From Methylobacillus gramineus (GTDB lineage: Bacteria > Pseudomonadota > Gammaproteobacteria > Burkholderiales > Methylophilaceae): 64,000 nucleotides of DNA. Below the pieces are notes generated by a model, which had not been told where the DNA came from, did not search any database, and worked only from the letters and a program-made list of their open reading frames with translations. The translations under genes were made by a program, and so were the position numbers. The stretch is taken from positions 434,001 through 498,000 of the forward strand of contig NZ_JAJAVE010000001.1 of assembly GCF_020532675.1 (NCBI RefSeq), in the 5' to 3' direction. Shown here one piece after another: positions 27,158 to 35,712 of this stretch; position 1 is the first letter of the stretch; every line of letters begins with the position of its first letter.

Positions 27158-27373
27158 TTAGGCTACCTCCTGGCTTTGGCTAGCTTCAATCCGGGCTTGT
27201 GCCCATGCATCAACATCAGAGGCTTTCCATGCGGTCACGTTGGTTGAAAGCTTTATAGGCTTGGGGAAAAGGCCTTGTTTAGTCCAACTCCAGATGGTTG
27301 AGCCAGAAACACCTAACAAGACTTTTAGTTGTGGCAGACGGTAGAACTGTTGCACGGCTTGATTCATTCCCAT
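27158..27373 (-). CDS. AlpA-family regulator
   Basis: 71 residues. FYRLPQLKVLLGVSGSTIWSWTKQGLFPKPIKLSTNVTAWKASDVDAWAQARI is a typical AlpA sequence: HTH, then PKPI and W-xS-DVDAW. AAGGATTCGAAT precedes ATG 27373. It is first gene of a run of four or five minus-strand island genes (two AlpA, HTH, Rha, relaxase). A strong palindrome lies 70-90 bp upstream and may be its operator. Confidence 0.85.
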   Translation of the reverse strand: MGMNQAVQQFYRLPQLKVLLGVSGSTIWSWTKQGLFPKPIKLSTNVTAWKASDVDAWAQARIEASQSQEVA

Positions 27374-27441
27374 ATTCGAATCCTTGTGATTGGATTTATT
27401 AGCACTGCCCTATGCGGCGCTAGATGGGTATGAATTATTTA

Positions 27442-27462
27442 GCATGGAAAATTTTTCCATGC
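27442..27462. promoter_or_regulatory. Perfect palindrome upstream of the AlpA gene
   Basis: GCATGGAAAA and its complement TTTTCCATGC flank a single T. It lies between the AlpA operon start and the terminator of the S24-like genes. It is a good candidate operator for an island repressor. Confidence 0.6.
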
Positions 27463-27540
27463 GGTGTGTCATTATGAAAACTCTCACCGAGTTAGTTTTT
27501 CCTTGCGATCAGCCTAAGCAAGGTTAAGAGTTATGGGAAA

Positions 27541-27564
27541 TAAAAAAAACCGCCCGAAGGCGGT
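27541..27564 (-). terminator. Intrinsic terminator of the S24-like gene pair
   Basis: ACCGCC-CGAA-GGCGGT followed by eight T on the minus strand, ten bases past the stop at 27574. Confidence 0.88.
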
Positions 27565-27573
27565 TGGTTTGAA

Positions 27574-28005
27574 CTAGATTTTTCTGGTGGTTAGGTGCGA
27601 TCGAGCAATAATCTTATGAATCTTATCTAATTTATGGCAGTCCACCGCATGTACCATTCCATTCGGACGCTTCAAAGATACGACTGCTGTTACATTACTT
27701 TTAGGATGTGTGTTTTCCCCAACACTCCCTTGCATAAAGGCTAATGCCAATTGCTCTACAGCAGGAGTTATCATGCCTTTCGCATAAATCACAACATAGT
27801 CATCTTTGATTGGAGTCTGGTCTGGGTCAATAAAAATTAAGTCACCTGACTTGATTTCCGACACATCTTTCTTTGATTCAAATCCCAATGCGTACACATT
27901 CGGTCCCAAAGTGAAGTTATCCGGTAGTGCCATCGTAGCAATTTGCCCATCTTGGCCAAGAGTGACATTAATTTCCGGTAATAATTTAGAGTTCATTTTA
28001 GTCAT
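27574..28005 (-). CDS. S24/LexA-like C-terminal domain protein without HTH, copy 1
   Basis: 143 residues. VSEIKSGDLIFIDPDQTPIKDDYVVIYAKG resembles the beta-rich dimerization domain of phage CI/LexA proteins, in which a GD-hVhhDP step precedes DGD-VV. The catalytic GDSM serine motif is not visible (FESKKD stands there), and there is no N-terminal HTH. It may be a co-regulator or antirepressor-like partner rather than a self-cleaving repressor. GAGGAAT lies before the ATG. Confidence 0.5.
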   Translation of the reverse strand: MTKMNSKLLPEINVTLGQDGQIATMALPDNFTLGPNVYALGFESKKDVSEIKSGDLIFIDPDQTPIKDDYVVIYAKGMITPAVEQLALAFMQGSVGENTHPKSNVTAVVSLKRPNGMVHAVDCHKLDKIHKIIARSHLTTRKI

Positions 28006-28007
28006 AT

Positions 28008-28388
28008 CTATTCCTCTCTAGTTGACCTGTAAATATCTAATACAAGGCCTACTATCTTGATAGACTTCATCAACTCATCTGTTACTAGATAGCTAGTGCC
28101 ATCACTTACGATTTTAAGTTTTGGGGAATATTGAAAGCGCCTATACCCAATCCAATTGTCATCAAGCGTAATAACATATAGGCCGTCGCCATAAATTTTA
28201 TTTACAGTAAAGTCGACTCTCACAAGATCCTGGACTTTTATTCCAGCGAAGACATCTTGAACATTTGAAGTCATTACAGCACTATGCTTATCGCGTTGCG
28301 GGTTACTAAATAAAGCTCGCCCCAATTTAATATTAACGTTATTGCCAATGTGGGAAAGTTGAGATGATGTAAAATTGGCATCAGCCAT
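28008..28388 (-). CDS. S24-like domain protein without HTH, copy 2
   Basis: 126 residues. VRVDFTVNKIYGDGLYVITLDDNWIGYRRFQYSPKLKIVSD, then IKIVGLVLDIYRS, follows the last half of an S24 peptidase-like domain (GDGLYVI, R-hQ, G-V). No HTH and no catalytic serine motif seen. It is directly upstream of copy 1 with a two-base gap. The two genes may encode the separated parts of one regulator. Confidence 0.5.
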   Translation of the reverse strand: MADANFTSSQLSHIGNNVNIKLGRALFSNPQRDKHSAVMTSNVQDVFAGIKVQDLVRVDFTVNKIYGDGLYVITLDDNWIGYRRFQYSPKLKIVSDGTSYLVTDELMKSIKIVGLVLDIYRSTREE

Positions 28389-28502
28389 GGCGTGATACTC
28401 CTCTAAAGTATTGCATTGTGGTTAGGGAATGCTGGTAGCCCCGCCAAGAGTAACCAGTCTTCCCGCTTTACTCATGATCCGCATGAGTGACGGTCTTACT
28501 TC

Positions 28503-29720
28503 TTAAGCTGTTTTCAAAGGTATCACCTTCGCTCCAGCTTTCAGTTCATCCAGATAATCTGCCCATTCCTGCATCATCTGCTTCCGCTGCTCAATGAAAC
28601 GGGTGCGGTTATATGCATTCCCCAAAGCATCCGGCACCTTATGCGCTAGCTGGTGTTCAATGATATGCGGGTCGATATTCAGGCGTTCATGTAATAGAGT
28701 GCGCGCCATGGCACGGAAGCCATGCCCTGTAATCTGTGTTTGAGTGTCATAGCCCATGCGCTTCAATGCGGCATTAATTGCAGCCTCGCTCATTGGCTTC
28801 TTGGGATCATGTCCACCCATGAACACAAACTCACCATGGCCTGATAGCGGCTGAATATCTTTCAGCAGAGCAATGGCCTGGTGAGAGAGTGGCACAAGAT
28901 GATCTGTCTTAGTTTTGCTTACCCGGTAACGCCATTCACCAGCTTCTAGATCAATATCTGCCCAACGTGCTGTACGCAGCTCACCAGGACGCACGAAAAG
29001 AAGCGGAGCCAGGCGAAGGGCTGTCTGGACAGTTAATGTGCCTGTAAAGCCATCAACAGCACGTAATAGCTCAGATACTTCTTTAGGATCGGTTATCGAA
29101 GCCATGTGCTTGATTTGAGGGGAGGGAAGAGCACCCCGCAAGTCTGCGGTTACGTCTCTCACAGCTCTGCCAGTCTGAACTGCAAACCTGAATACTTGGC
29201 CGGCAGCCTGAAGGGTTCTGTGAGCAGTCTCGAGTTTGTTCTGGTTTTGAACGCGTTTCAGGCATTCAAGGATTGCGGGCGCAGTTATATCTGAGATTGG
29301 CTGCTTACCAATCCATGGGAATAGATGCACCTCCAGGCGCCTTAACGTGCGGTCCTGGTGAGAGGTAGACTTATCGCTCATATGAGTGCCCAACCATTCG
29401 CGCGTGATAACTTCAAAGCTATTGGCTGAACTCTCAGACCTTGAGCTCTTTTGGGCTTTACGGTTTGCGCTGGGGTCTATTGCTGGATCTTGTGCTAATA
29501 GCTTCCTAGCATCATCACGGCGGCCGCGGGCATCAGATAGTGAGACTTCGGGATAAGTGCCAAGTGAAAGTAGCTTTTCTTTGGCATCGAAGCGGTATTT
29601 GAATCGCCACCACTTACCCCCAGATGGGGTAACTTGAATGAACAACCCGCCCTCATCGTAAAGCTTATAGGCATTATCTCTAGGCTTAGCATTGCGGATT
29701 GATACGTCTGTGAGAGCCAT
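28503..29720 (-). CDS. P4-type tyrosine integrase
   Basis: 405 residues with the N-terminal arm-binding domain of P4-like integrases (LTDVSIRNAKPRDNAYKLYDEGGLFIQV, FRFDAKEKLLSLGTYPE-type), a core-binding domain and the catalytic set: Arg in RPGELRTARW, HGFRAMART (H-xx-R), HQLAHKV, and the nucleophile in GNAYNRTRF. It sits beside the 3' end of ssrA, a common target of this group. Four GGGGTAAC/GTTACCCC repeats lie just upstream of its start and are probably its arm sites. It should catalyse integration and excision of the island. Confidence 0.93.
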   Translation of the reverse strand: MALTDVSIRNAKPRDNAYKLYDEGGLFIQVTPSGGKWWRFKYRFDAKEKLLSLGTYPEVSLSDARGRRDDARKLLAQDPAIDPSANRKAQKSSRSESSANSFEVITREWLGTHMSDKSTSHQDRTLRRLEVHLFPWIGKQPISDITAPAILECLKRVQNQNKLETAHRTLQAAGQVFRFAVQTGRAVRDVTADLRGALPSPQIKHMASITDPKEVSELLRAVDGFTGTLTVQTALRLAPLLFVRPGELRTARWADIDLEAGEWRYRVSKTKTDHLVPLSHQAIALLKDIQPLSGHGEFVFMGGHDPKKPMSEAAINAALKRMGYDTQTQITGHGFRAMARTLLHERLNIDPHIIEHQLAHKVPDALGNAYNRTRFIEQRKQMMQEWADYLDELKAGAKVIPLKTA

Positions 29721-29722
29721 TT

Positions 29723-29770
29723 GGGGTAACCGGTAAGTGGGGTAAGTGCTGTTACCCCTAAAGTTACCCC
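29723..29770. repeat. Right arm-type repeats beside the integrase
   Basis: GGGGTAAC (29723-29730), GGGGTAAG (29739-29746), GTTACCCC (29751-29758) and GTTACCCC (29763-29770). The last two have the same 12-nt spacing as the pair at 21237/21249. Confidence 0.65.
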
Positions 29771-29814
29771 TGATAAACGCTGTGTGTCAATAGATGGGAT
29801 TGGACAGCAATAAA

Positions 29815-29850
29815 CAAAAAACCCCGGGATCACTGGGATTTACCGGGGTT
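29815..29850 (-). terminator. Intrinsic terminator downstream of ssrA
   Basis: AACCCCGG/CCGGGGTT stem followed by TTTTTTG on the minus strand, 36 bp past the ssrA 3' end. It lies on the island side of the att-like repeat, so the island probably brought it. Confidence 0.75.
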
Positions 29851-29878
29851 TGTTGTACTGCTCTGAATTGCGTTGAAC

Positions 29879-29899
29879 AGGTATTTGGTGGAGCCGGGG
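29879..29899. other. Candidate right attachment site at the 3' end of ssrA
   Basis: The end of ssrA and its flank, AGGTATTTGGTGGAGCCGGG and onward, pairs with the repeat at 21158-21175. P4-type integrases commonly use the 3' end of ssrA. Confidence 0.55.
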
Positions 29900-30248
29900 G
29901 GAATCGAACCCCCGTCCGCAAGCACTCTACAGACAGTTCTACATACTTAGCTGTGTTGTTTAATTTAACCTGATGCTCACCAACGAGCAAGCAAACAGCA
30001 GGCGAGTTACCTTGGATTTAATGTCGTACTAAGTAACCCAATACAACACGATCCTCTCTTAATGACGCTGCTGTGGGTTTCCCCACCCGACCGAGAGGCC
30101 CTTCGGTGCAGCGTCCAGCCGGGATTAAGCGGCTAGAGCGTAAGTTTCGTCGTTTGCGACTATACTTTTTCTAGTTTATTTACGAGGTGACTAGGCCTCG
30201 GTATGCCCTGCGCTGCTTTGCAACCCACGTCGAAACCTAGTCGGCCCC
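29886..30248 (-). ncRNA. ssrA: tmRNA (transfer-messenger RNA)
   Basis: 363 nt on the minus strand, from GGGGCCGACTAGGTTTCGAC to the 3' CCA, with the alanine acceptor-like end and T-loop GGTTCGATTCC. The tag frame at 30157-30125 reads ANDETYALAA followed by TAA. It rescues stalled ribosomes together with SmpB (gene at 14007). Its 3' end is the integration site of the island to its left. Confidence 0.97.
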
Positions 30249-30429
30249 TGAGGTGTAAAGCTATTACTACGACTTGTCATTGTGGATTTGGTTTCTTAAT
30301 CCGCAATTTTCACGTCGAGCTGAGAATTATACCTTTTCCTGTGTGGTTACGCTGAGGTTTGTCGCAGTCGGACTAGCGCTGGTAGTAAGTTTGATCAGTA
30401 TGCCATTGCAGAAAAACAGCACCAGTTCA

Positions 30430-32640
30430 TCATAAGGGTAATAATTCGTTCAAATGCTTGGTGTGTTTGAACAGTAGTTTTTGGTCTCTGAGTATTTTGG
30501 TGATCTCTTCAGCGGGGAGAGGCTTGCTGAAGAGGTAACCTTGCATTTTGTGGCATCCCATATTTTGCAGGGTTTTCATTTGTTGAATCGTTTCAACACC
30601 TTCTGCGATCATGTCCAGGCCGAATCCTTTTGCAATGCCGGCAATGGCGGTAATGATGGGAACGCTTTCGTTGATGGTGTTGATATCGCCGACAAAGGAT
30701 TTATCGATTTTAATGTTGTGGATAGGGAATTGTCTGAGGTAGGAAAGCGATGAGTAGCAGGTGCCAAAGTCATCCAGGGCAATTTTAATGCCGTGATTGC
30801 CTAGGGTCTTGAGCTTGGTAATGGCATTTTCAATATCGCGTACCAGCAGGTTTTCGGTGATTTCGATCTCGAAATTATCCGGGCTGAGTTGATGGGCTTC
30901 AATCCGTGCAATGGTGTTGGTGACGAAATGTTCTTCTTCAACCAGCTGGGGGGAAATATTGATGGCAAGGCTAAATCCTATCAGGCCATTTTGTTTCCAC
31001 TCATACATTTGCTTGCAGGCTTCCTCCAGTAACATCTCGCTTAGCGGGGAAATCAGTCCGGTTTCTTCAGCCAGAGGGATAAATTCTGTGGGCGAGATCA
31101 CGCCTAGTTCAGGATGGTGCCAGCGGGCTAATGCTTCCAGGCCCACGATTCGGTGGGTTTCTATATTGATTTGTGGCTGATAGTGAAGAATGATTTGTTT
31201 TTTCTCAATAGCTCGCCTGAGTTCGTTTTCCATGGATAGTTTCTTATGGAACATCGCATTCATGCTGGCTTCGTAGTATTGGAAGCCATTCTTGCCACGC
31301 CACTTCACATGGTACATGGCGATATCTGCACTTTTGATTAGGGTTTCCATGGAGTCGCCATGATCTGGATAAATGGCAATCCCAATACTGGATGAGATAA
31401 ATATTTCTCTATCATCCAGTAGGAACGGGCGTTTCAATTCCTCCACGATTTTTGCCGCCACCCGGCTGGCATCATCGGCTTGTGGCAGGTCATGCAGCAG
31501 CAATGTGAATTCATCGCCCCCCATGCGCGCCAGGGTGTCCTGCGCGCGCAGGCAGCCTGCCAAACGGTGAGCAACATGCTTGAGCAGTTCGTCGCCATAT
31601 AAATGCCCCAGCGTGTCATTGACCCATTTGAAGCGGTCCAGATCAAGAAACATAATGCCCAGGTTTTGTTTGTTACGCTTGGCATGATGTAGCGCTACGT
31701 TCAGTCTGTCCTTGAACAATGCGCGGTTGGGCAGGCCAGTCAGGGTATCGTGGTAAGCCTGGTGGGTGATGGCTTCTTCCACTTTCTTGCGGTCACTGAT
31801 ATCGCGAGCGACACCGTAGGTTCCACTGAATGGCGTACCAAACTCAGGGTTATCACTGTAGATGCCGGTGGCATTCAGCACCACTGTGATGAAATTGATT
31901 TCAAAATGACGAACTTCAGTATCCCGGTCTTTACACTTCAAGCGTAGCTCGATATTGCTGGCGGCTCGATTGCCCGTCCGGCGCTCGTTGAAGGCATAGC
32001 GCGCACGGTCAAAATCATCGGTGTAGATAAGCTCGGTATAGTGTTTACCGATGAGTGCTTCTCGCTTGTAGCCAAGCAGGGTTTCAATACGCGTATTGAT
32101 AAAGGTAAAGCAGCCATTGTCATCCAGGGTGTAGATAATGTCCGGTGAGCTGTTGACCAGGTAACGATAGAGGTTTTCCGACTCTTCCAGCCGCGCATTG
32201 ATACTGCGGTTTTGTGTTTCCAGACTGGATTTTTCAATGGCATTTTCAATGGTACGCAGCAGCTCTTCAGGCTGGTAAGGCTTGCGTACAAAGTCATAAG
32301 CACCTAATCGCATGGCTTCGATGGCAGCATTCAGGGTCTTGGTGCCACTGATGACAATGACCGGAATGCGGCGATTATGTGTTGCCAGTTCTGTCAGTAC
32401 GTCAAACCCATTCATGCCAGGCATCGAAAGATCCAGCAACATCAGGTCAAACCTGATATCGGTGATCAATTGCAGCGCATCTTTGCCTGAACTACAGACC
32501 TCAGCGGTGTATCCATTTAGTTCCAGCAGATACTGCAGGCTTTCTGCCAACCGTGCATTGTCATCAACAATCAGCAAGCTTGGCTTGGACATGACCTTAT
32601 CCGTGCTATGCGAAAGGGATGTAGACGTTTGTTGAGCCAT
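30430..32640 (-). CDS. Response regulator with PAS, GGDEF and EAL domains
   Basis: 736 residues. The receiver domain (about 20-135) has phosphoacceptor Asp in LMLLDLSMPG and KPYQPEE near its end. It is followed by a PAS domain (about 155-285), a GGDEF domain with intact GGDEF (ARMGGDEFTLL) and an EAL domain with intact GLEALARW, DDFGTCYSSLSYL and AEGVET. Both c-di-GMP synthesis and hydrolysis are therefore possible. The kinase gene 32653-34842 lies 12 bases upstream on the same strand and is the probable phosphodonor. Confidence 0.93.
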   Translation of the reverse strand: MAQQTSTSLSHSTDKVMSKPSLLIVDDNARLAESLQYLLELNGYTAEVCSSGKDALQLITDIRFDLMLLDLSMPGMNGFDVLTELATHNRRIPVIVISGTKTLNAAIEAMRLGAYDFVRKPYQPEELLRTIENAIEKSSLETQNRSINARLEESENLYRYLVNSSPDIIYTLDDNGCFTFINTRIETLLGYKREALIGKHYTELIYTDDFDRARYAFNERRTGNRAASNIELRLKCKDRDTEVRHFEINFITVVLNATGIYSDNPEFGTPFSGTYGVARDISDRKKVEEAITHQAYHDTLTGLPNRALFKDRLNVALHHAKRNKQNLGIMFLDLDRFKWVNDTLGHLYGDELLKHVAHRLAGCLRAQDTLARMGGDEFTLLLHDLPQADDASRVAAKIVEELKRPFLLDDREIFISSSIGIAIYPDHGDSMETLIKSADIAMYHVKWRGKNGFQYYEASMNAMFHKKLSMENELRRAIEKKQIILHYQPQINIETHRIVGLEALARWHHPELGVISPTEFIPLAEETGLISPLSEMLLEEACKQMYEWKQNGLIGFSLAINISPQLVEEEHFVTNTIARIEAHQLSPDNFEIEITENLLVRDIENAITKLKTLGNHGIKIALDDFGTCYSSLSYLRQFPIHNIKIDKSFVGDINTINESVPIITAIAGIAKGFGLDMIAEGVETIQQMKTLQNMGCHKMQGYLFSKPLPAEEITKILRDQKLLFKHTKHLNELLPL

Positions 32641-32652
32641 GGGCGAGTTGCC

Positions 32653-34842
32653 TTAGTGAATGGATGATGTTGCTTGTGTGCTGGCTTGTAGCGGTAGTCT
32701 TACATCAAAGCTGGTGCCAGCGCTGGAGGTGCGACAGGCGATACTGCCGCAAAGACCTTGAATGATGTCATAGCTAATGGTCAGTCCAACGCCGCTGTGA
32801 TCGCCACCTTTGGTGGTAGCGATGGGGCTGAATAATTGGCTCAATACATCTTCTGGGATACCAGACCCGGTATCGCTGATTTGAATCAGTATGACGGGTG
32901 GCGCTCCTGCTTGATTCTCCAGGTAGGTGGCAAACGTCAATGTGCCACCCTCACTCATAGCTTCTGCAGCATTGCGTATCAGGTTTACCAGGACTTGCCG
33001 GACTTGATACGGAATGGTGGTGATGAGGGGCAGGTTGGGTGCCAGGTTTTGCTGAATTTTGATACCGGCAGGTTGCAGGTAGGTTTGCTTGTGCAGGGTA
33101 ATCAGATCACTGATTAACTGGTTAATATCCACACTGGATGCCGCATGATCCTGGTTTTTTGAGTAGAGATCGCCAATCATTGTGCCAACGCGATCAATTT
33201 CTTCATTGACGATACTGATGTCGCGGTTAGGCAGGCCATTCAACAACATTTTCTGCTCCAGAATCGCCAGATAGTTCTTGATGGTGGTCAGCGGGCTACT
33301 GGTTTCATGCACAAAGCGCTTAAGGCGTTCCTGGTGTGCCGCATTTTCAAGTGCTGCATTTGAAGGCTCCGTATTGGCTGCAAGCCTCATGGCAGCAATA
33401 CGGGCCAAGGCGGATGGAATGGCCAGCTGTTGATGGGTGAGCAGGAATTCGGATTGATTCAATGCAAATACCATGACGCCATTCAATGTGCCCTGGTGGG
33501 ACATTGGAATACACAAGATGCCTTCGCTACCACTCAAGCGAATTAATTGCTGGTCAGGCAGTGATGCCTTGAAGCCATCAAATGCCTGAAAGCTGTGGCA
33601 TGGCAGTTTTTTGAGCCAGGAGGCCGTGATAATGCTGATGGCCGGTTTGAGCGGGAAACGGAAATCTTTCATCCATTCCTGTTCGGCTGACATGGGGGAT
33701 CCTAACAATGCTTCCTGATTGTCATCGGGCAAAAACAGCATGACTTGTCTGGCATTACACACCAACTTGGACAGCTTGGGTAATAACTCAAACAAATCAT
33801 CCAAGTCAGTTTTCTGATTACAAGTGGCTTCCATGTGGTTGACTAGCGCGGTATTGAGGGCGCCTTGCACCAGCTTGTTCTTGCCAGAATCAGGTTTTGC
33901 TGTAATCGGACTAAAATTTTTACTTAACGCTTGTACCAATGCCTCGATGTCCGGGGCGATATTGTCCAAATCCTGAGTGGTGGTGTGAGCCGTGCCGACC
34001 TCAATGCCGAGCGAGTTGGCAAGAATGTGTACCTGTGCCAGGCCAATACTCATGATTTCATTGATGACAGTGGTGTCCAGGTCAAACCATTTCTTTGCCA
34101 GAATTAAAGCTGATTGTCTTTCCTTGGTACGCTCTGTCAATAAGAGGTTGGCTAGGTAAACAATTTTGACCAGTGGCGGGGTGTGCTCGATTTGCGCGGC
34201 TGGCAAGTGGTGGTAAGAAACCGCATCCTCAAGAAACGACTTGATATTCCAGTTCCGGATAATCCATGCACCTAGCTCGCAATGGTCAATCCCGAAGTGA
34301 GAGGTCTCACTTTCGATATAGCCAGGTAGGGAGTCATCAATCGCAAAAAAAGCGGGGTATTTATTTTTAAAGCCGCTGAGCAAGCCTAGGCGACCAATAT
34401 TGTGTAACAAACCTGCGATGTAGACTTCGTCTACTGCGGCGAAGTTGATTCGATTGGCTAGGGCTTTGGCAATTACCGCACAGCGTAGGGAGTGATACCA
34501 GTAATGCTCAAGGTCGTGATTGCTCTGTTCGTGATAGTCATTGAACATGCGCTGGCAAATGATGCTGAGTGTCAGCATCTTCACCATGTCCCACCCTAGA
34601 ATCATGATGCCAGTGCGGATGGATAAAATAGATTTCTGTTCTCTGCGATAGGCTGCAGAGTTAGCTACTTCCAGCACCCGTGCGCTGATGACAGCGTCCA
34701 TCTCAATTAAATGTGCGAGTTGTTCTAGGCCAGAGTTTTCATCTTGTAGGGTTTCAAGAAGTTTGGTCAGAATCTGTGGAACAGAAGGTAATGCACTGAT
34801 CGTGGCATTATTTAAAACAATCTGAGCACCTGCACTACGCAT
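32653..34842 (-). CDS. HDOD-domain sensor histidine kinase
   Basis: About 729 residues. An N-terminal HDOD domain (ALPSVPQILTKLLETLQDENSG, VLEVANSAAY, AGLLHNIGRLGLL) is followed by a GAF-like middle (about 340-500). The C-terminal kinase has an H-box RFVHETSSPLTTIKNYL near residue 515, an N-box (LVNLIRNAAEAM) and G-boxes (DTGSGIPED, GVGLTISYDI). No membrane segments, so the signal is cytoplasmic. It forms an operon with the GGDEF-EAL response regulator. ATG 34842 is chosen over an upstream TTG. Confidence 0.88.
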   Translation of the reverse strand: MRSAGAQIVLNNATISALPSVPQILTKLLETLQDENSGLEQLAHLIEMDAVISARVLEVANSAAYRREQKSILSIRTGIMILGWDMVKMLTLSIICQRMFNDYHEQSNHDLEHYWYHSLRCAVIAKALANRINFAAVDEVYIAGLLHNIGRLGLLSGFKNKYPAFFAIDDSLPGYIESETSHFGIDHCELGAWIIRNWNIKSFLEDAVSYHHLPAAQIEHTPPLVKIVYLANLLLTERTKERQSALILAKKWFDLDTTVINEIMSIGLAQVHILANSLGIEVGTAHTTTQDLDNIAPDIEALVQALSKNFSPITAKPDSGKNKLVQGALNTALVNHMEATCNQKTDLDDLFELLPKLSKLVCNARQVMLFLPDDNQEALLGSPMSAEQEWMKDFRFPLKPAISIITASWLKKLPCHSFQAFDGFKASLPDQQLIRLSGSEGILCIPMSHQGTLNGVMVFALNQSEFLLTHQQLAIPSALARIAAMRLAANTEPSNAALENAAHQERLKRFVHETSSPLTTIKNYLAILEQKMLLNGLPNRDISIVNEEIDRVGTMIGDLYSKNQDHAASSVDINQLISDLITLHKQTYLQPAGIKIQQNLAPNLPLITTIPYQVRQVLVNLIRNAAEAMSEGGTLTFATYLENQAGAPPVILIQISDTGSGIPEDVLSQLFSPIATTKGGDHSGVGLTISYDIIQGLCGSIACRTSSAGTSFDVRLPLQASTQATSSIH

Positions 34843-34848
34843 TATCAA

Positions 34849-35276
34849 GCATTCCCCATAGAAATTTCATCATTGCTAATTACAGTCATCATGATTGGCC
34901 AATTTTCTTATGGTTTTGCCGGCCTGATCTTACAAGCTTATTTAATTATTTTAGAGTCGTTATGGACTGCTGTATGGTGTTGATTCGAATACTTCTTCGA
35001 GTTACTTAAAGAAAGACTTTAACACTGGATTGTAAGTTAGTTAATAGTTTTTTGCAGCTAGCACCAATAAATCATAGTAATAACGGGTTTTAATTCAGGA
35101 TTTTTAGGGTGAAGGCAGAGTTTTACATCATCTTTACCGTTTGCTTCATCCATATGACGAAGGATTATAAAGCCTTGGTCGGTAGAGACACCCTGACGAT
35201 TTCGGGAGACTTTGACATTGTTGTGTGTTGGCGCAGCCGTTAGACTGAAGTTGCAAATACTATTTAATGAGGAGCA
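34849..35276. other. Gene-less divergent promoter region
   Basis: No coding frame or RNA gene seen. It separates the kinase operon (minus) from the thioredoxin-like gene (plus) and should contain both promoters. Confidence 0.5.
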
Positions 35277-35279
35277 ATG

Positions 35280-35645
35280 ATGGCGGTTTTACAGCTTGAT
35301 AAAAACAATTTTAAGCAGACGATTGAGAACAATCCATTTGTCATCGTGGATTTCTGGGCACCATGGTGTGAGCCATGTATGTCGTTTGGCGAGACATTCC
35401 AGTCTGTGTCGGAGCAGCATGCCAATATTGTATTTGGCCTGGTCAATATTGATGAAGACCCAGAAATCAGCAATTACTTTAATGTGAAGCAGATTCCGGC
35501 CGTGCTCGCTATACGCGATCAAGTAGTGGTGGATGCTCAAGTGGGCGACATGACGGCACCTGAATTTGAGAAAACAATCAAGGTGTGGGGTGATTTTGAT
35601 CTGAGCGAGGTTAATCGCCATTTTGACGAGAAGGCTGCAGTTTAA
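35280..35645 (+). CDS. Thioredoxin-family protein
   Basis: 121 residues. The active site WAPWCEPC is intact (CxxC with EP instead of GP), preceded by FVIVDFW. The cis-proline region is VKQIPAVLAI. Slightly longer than classical thioredoxin, with an extra acidic C-terminal helix. It is predicted to be a cytoplasmic disulfide reductase or redox chaperone. Two ATG codons are adjacent; the second (35280) has the better spacing to AGGAG. It converges with the peroxiredoxin gene. Confidence 0.85.
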   Translation: MAVLQLDKNNFKQTIENNPFVIVDFWAPWCEPCMSFGETFQSVSEQHANIVFGLVNIDEDPEISNYFNVKQIPAVLAIRDQVVVDAQVGDMTAPEFEKTIKVWGDFDLSEVNRHFDEKAAV

Positions 35646-35669
35646 AGCGCAGTATTTATCGTTGGAATA

Positions 35670-35697
35670 AAAAAAGCCGGGATGCCCGGCTTTTTTT
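35670..35697. terminator. Bidirectional intrinsic terminator
   Basis: GCCGGG-ATG-CCCGGC flanked by A-run and T-run, between the convergent thioredoxin-like and peroxiredoxin genes. Confidence 0.9.
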
Positions 35698-35712
35698 ATT
35701 AGCCTGATCTGT

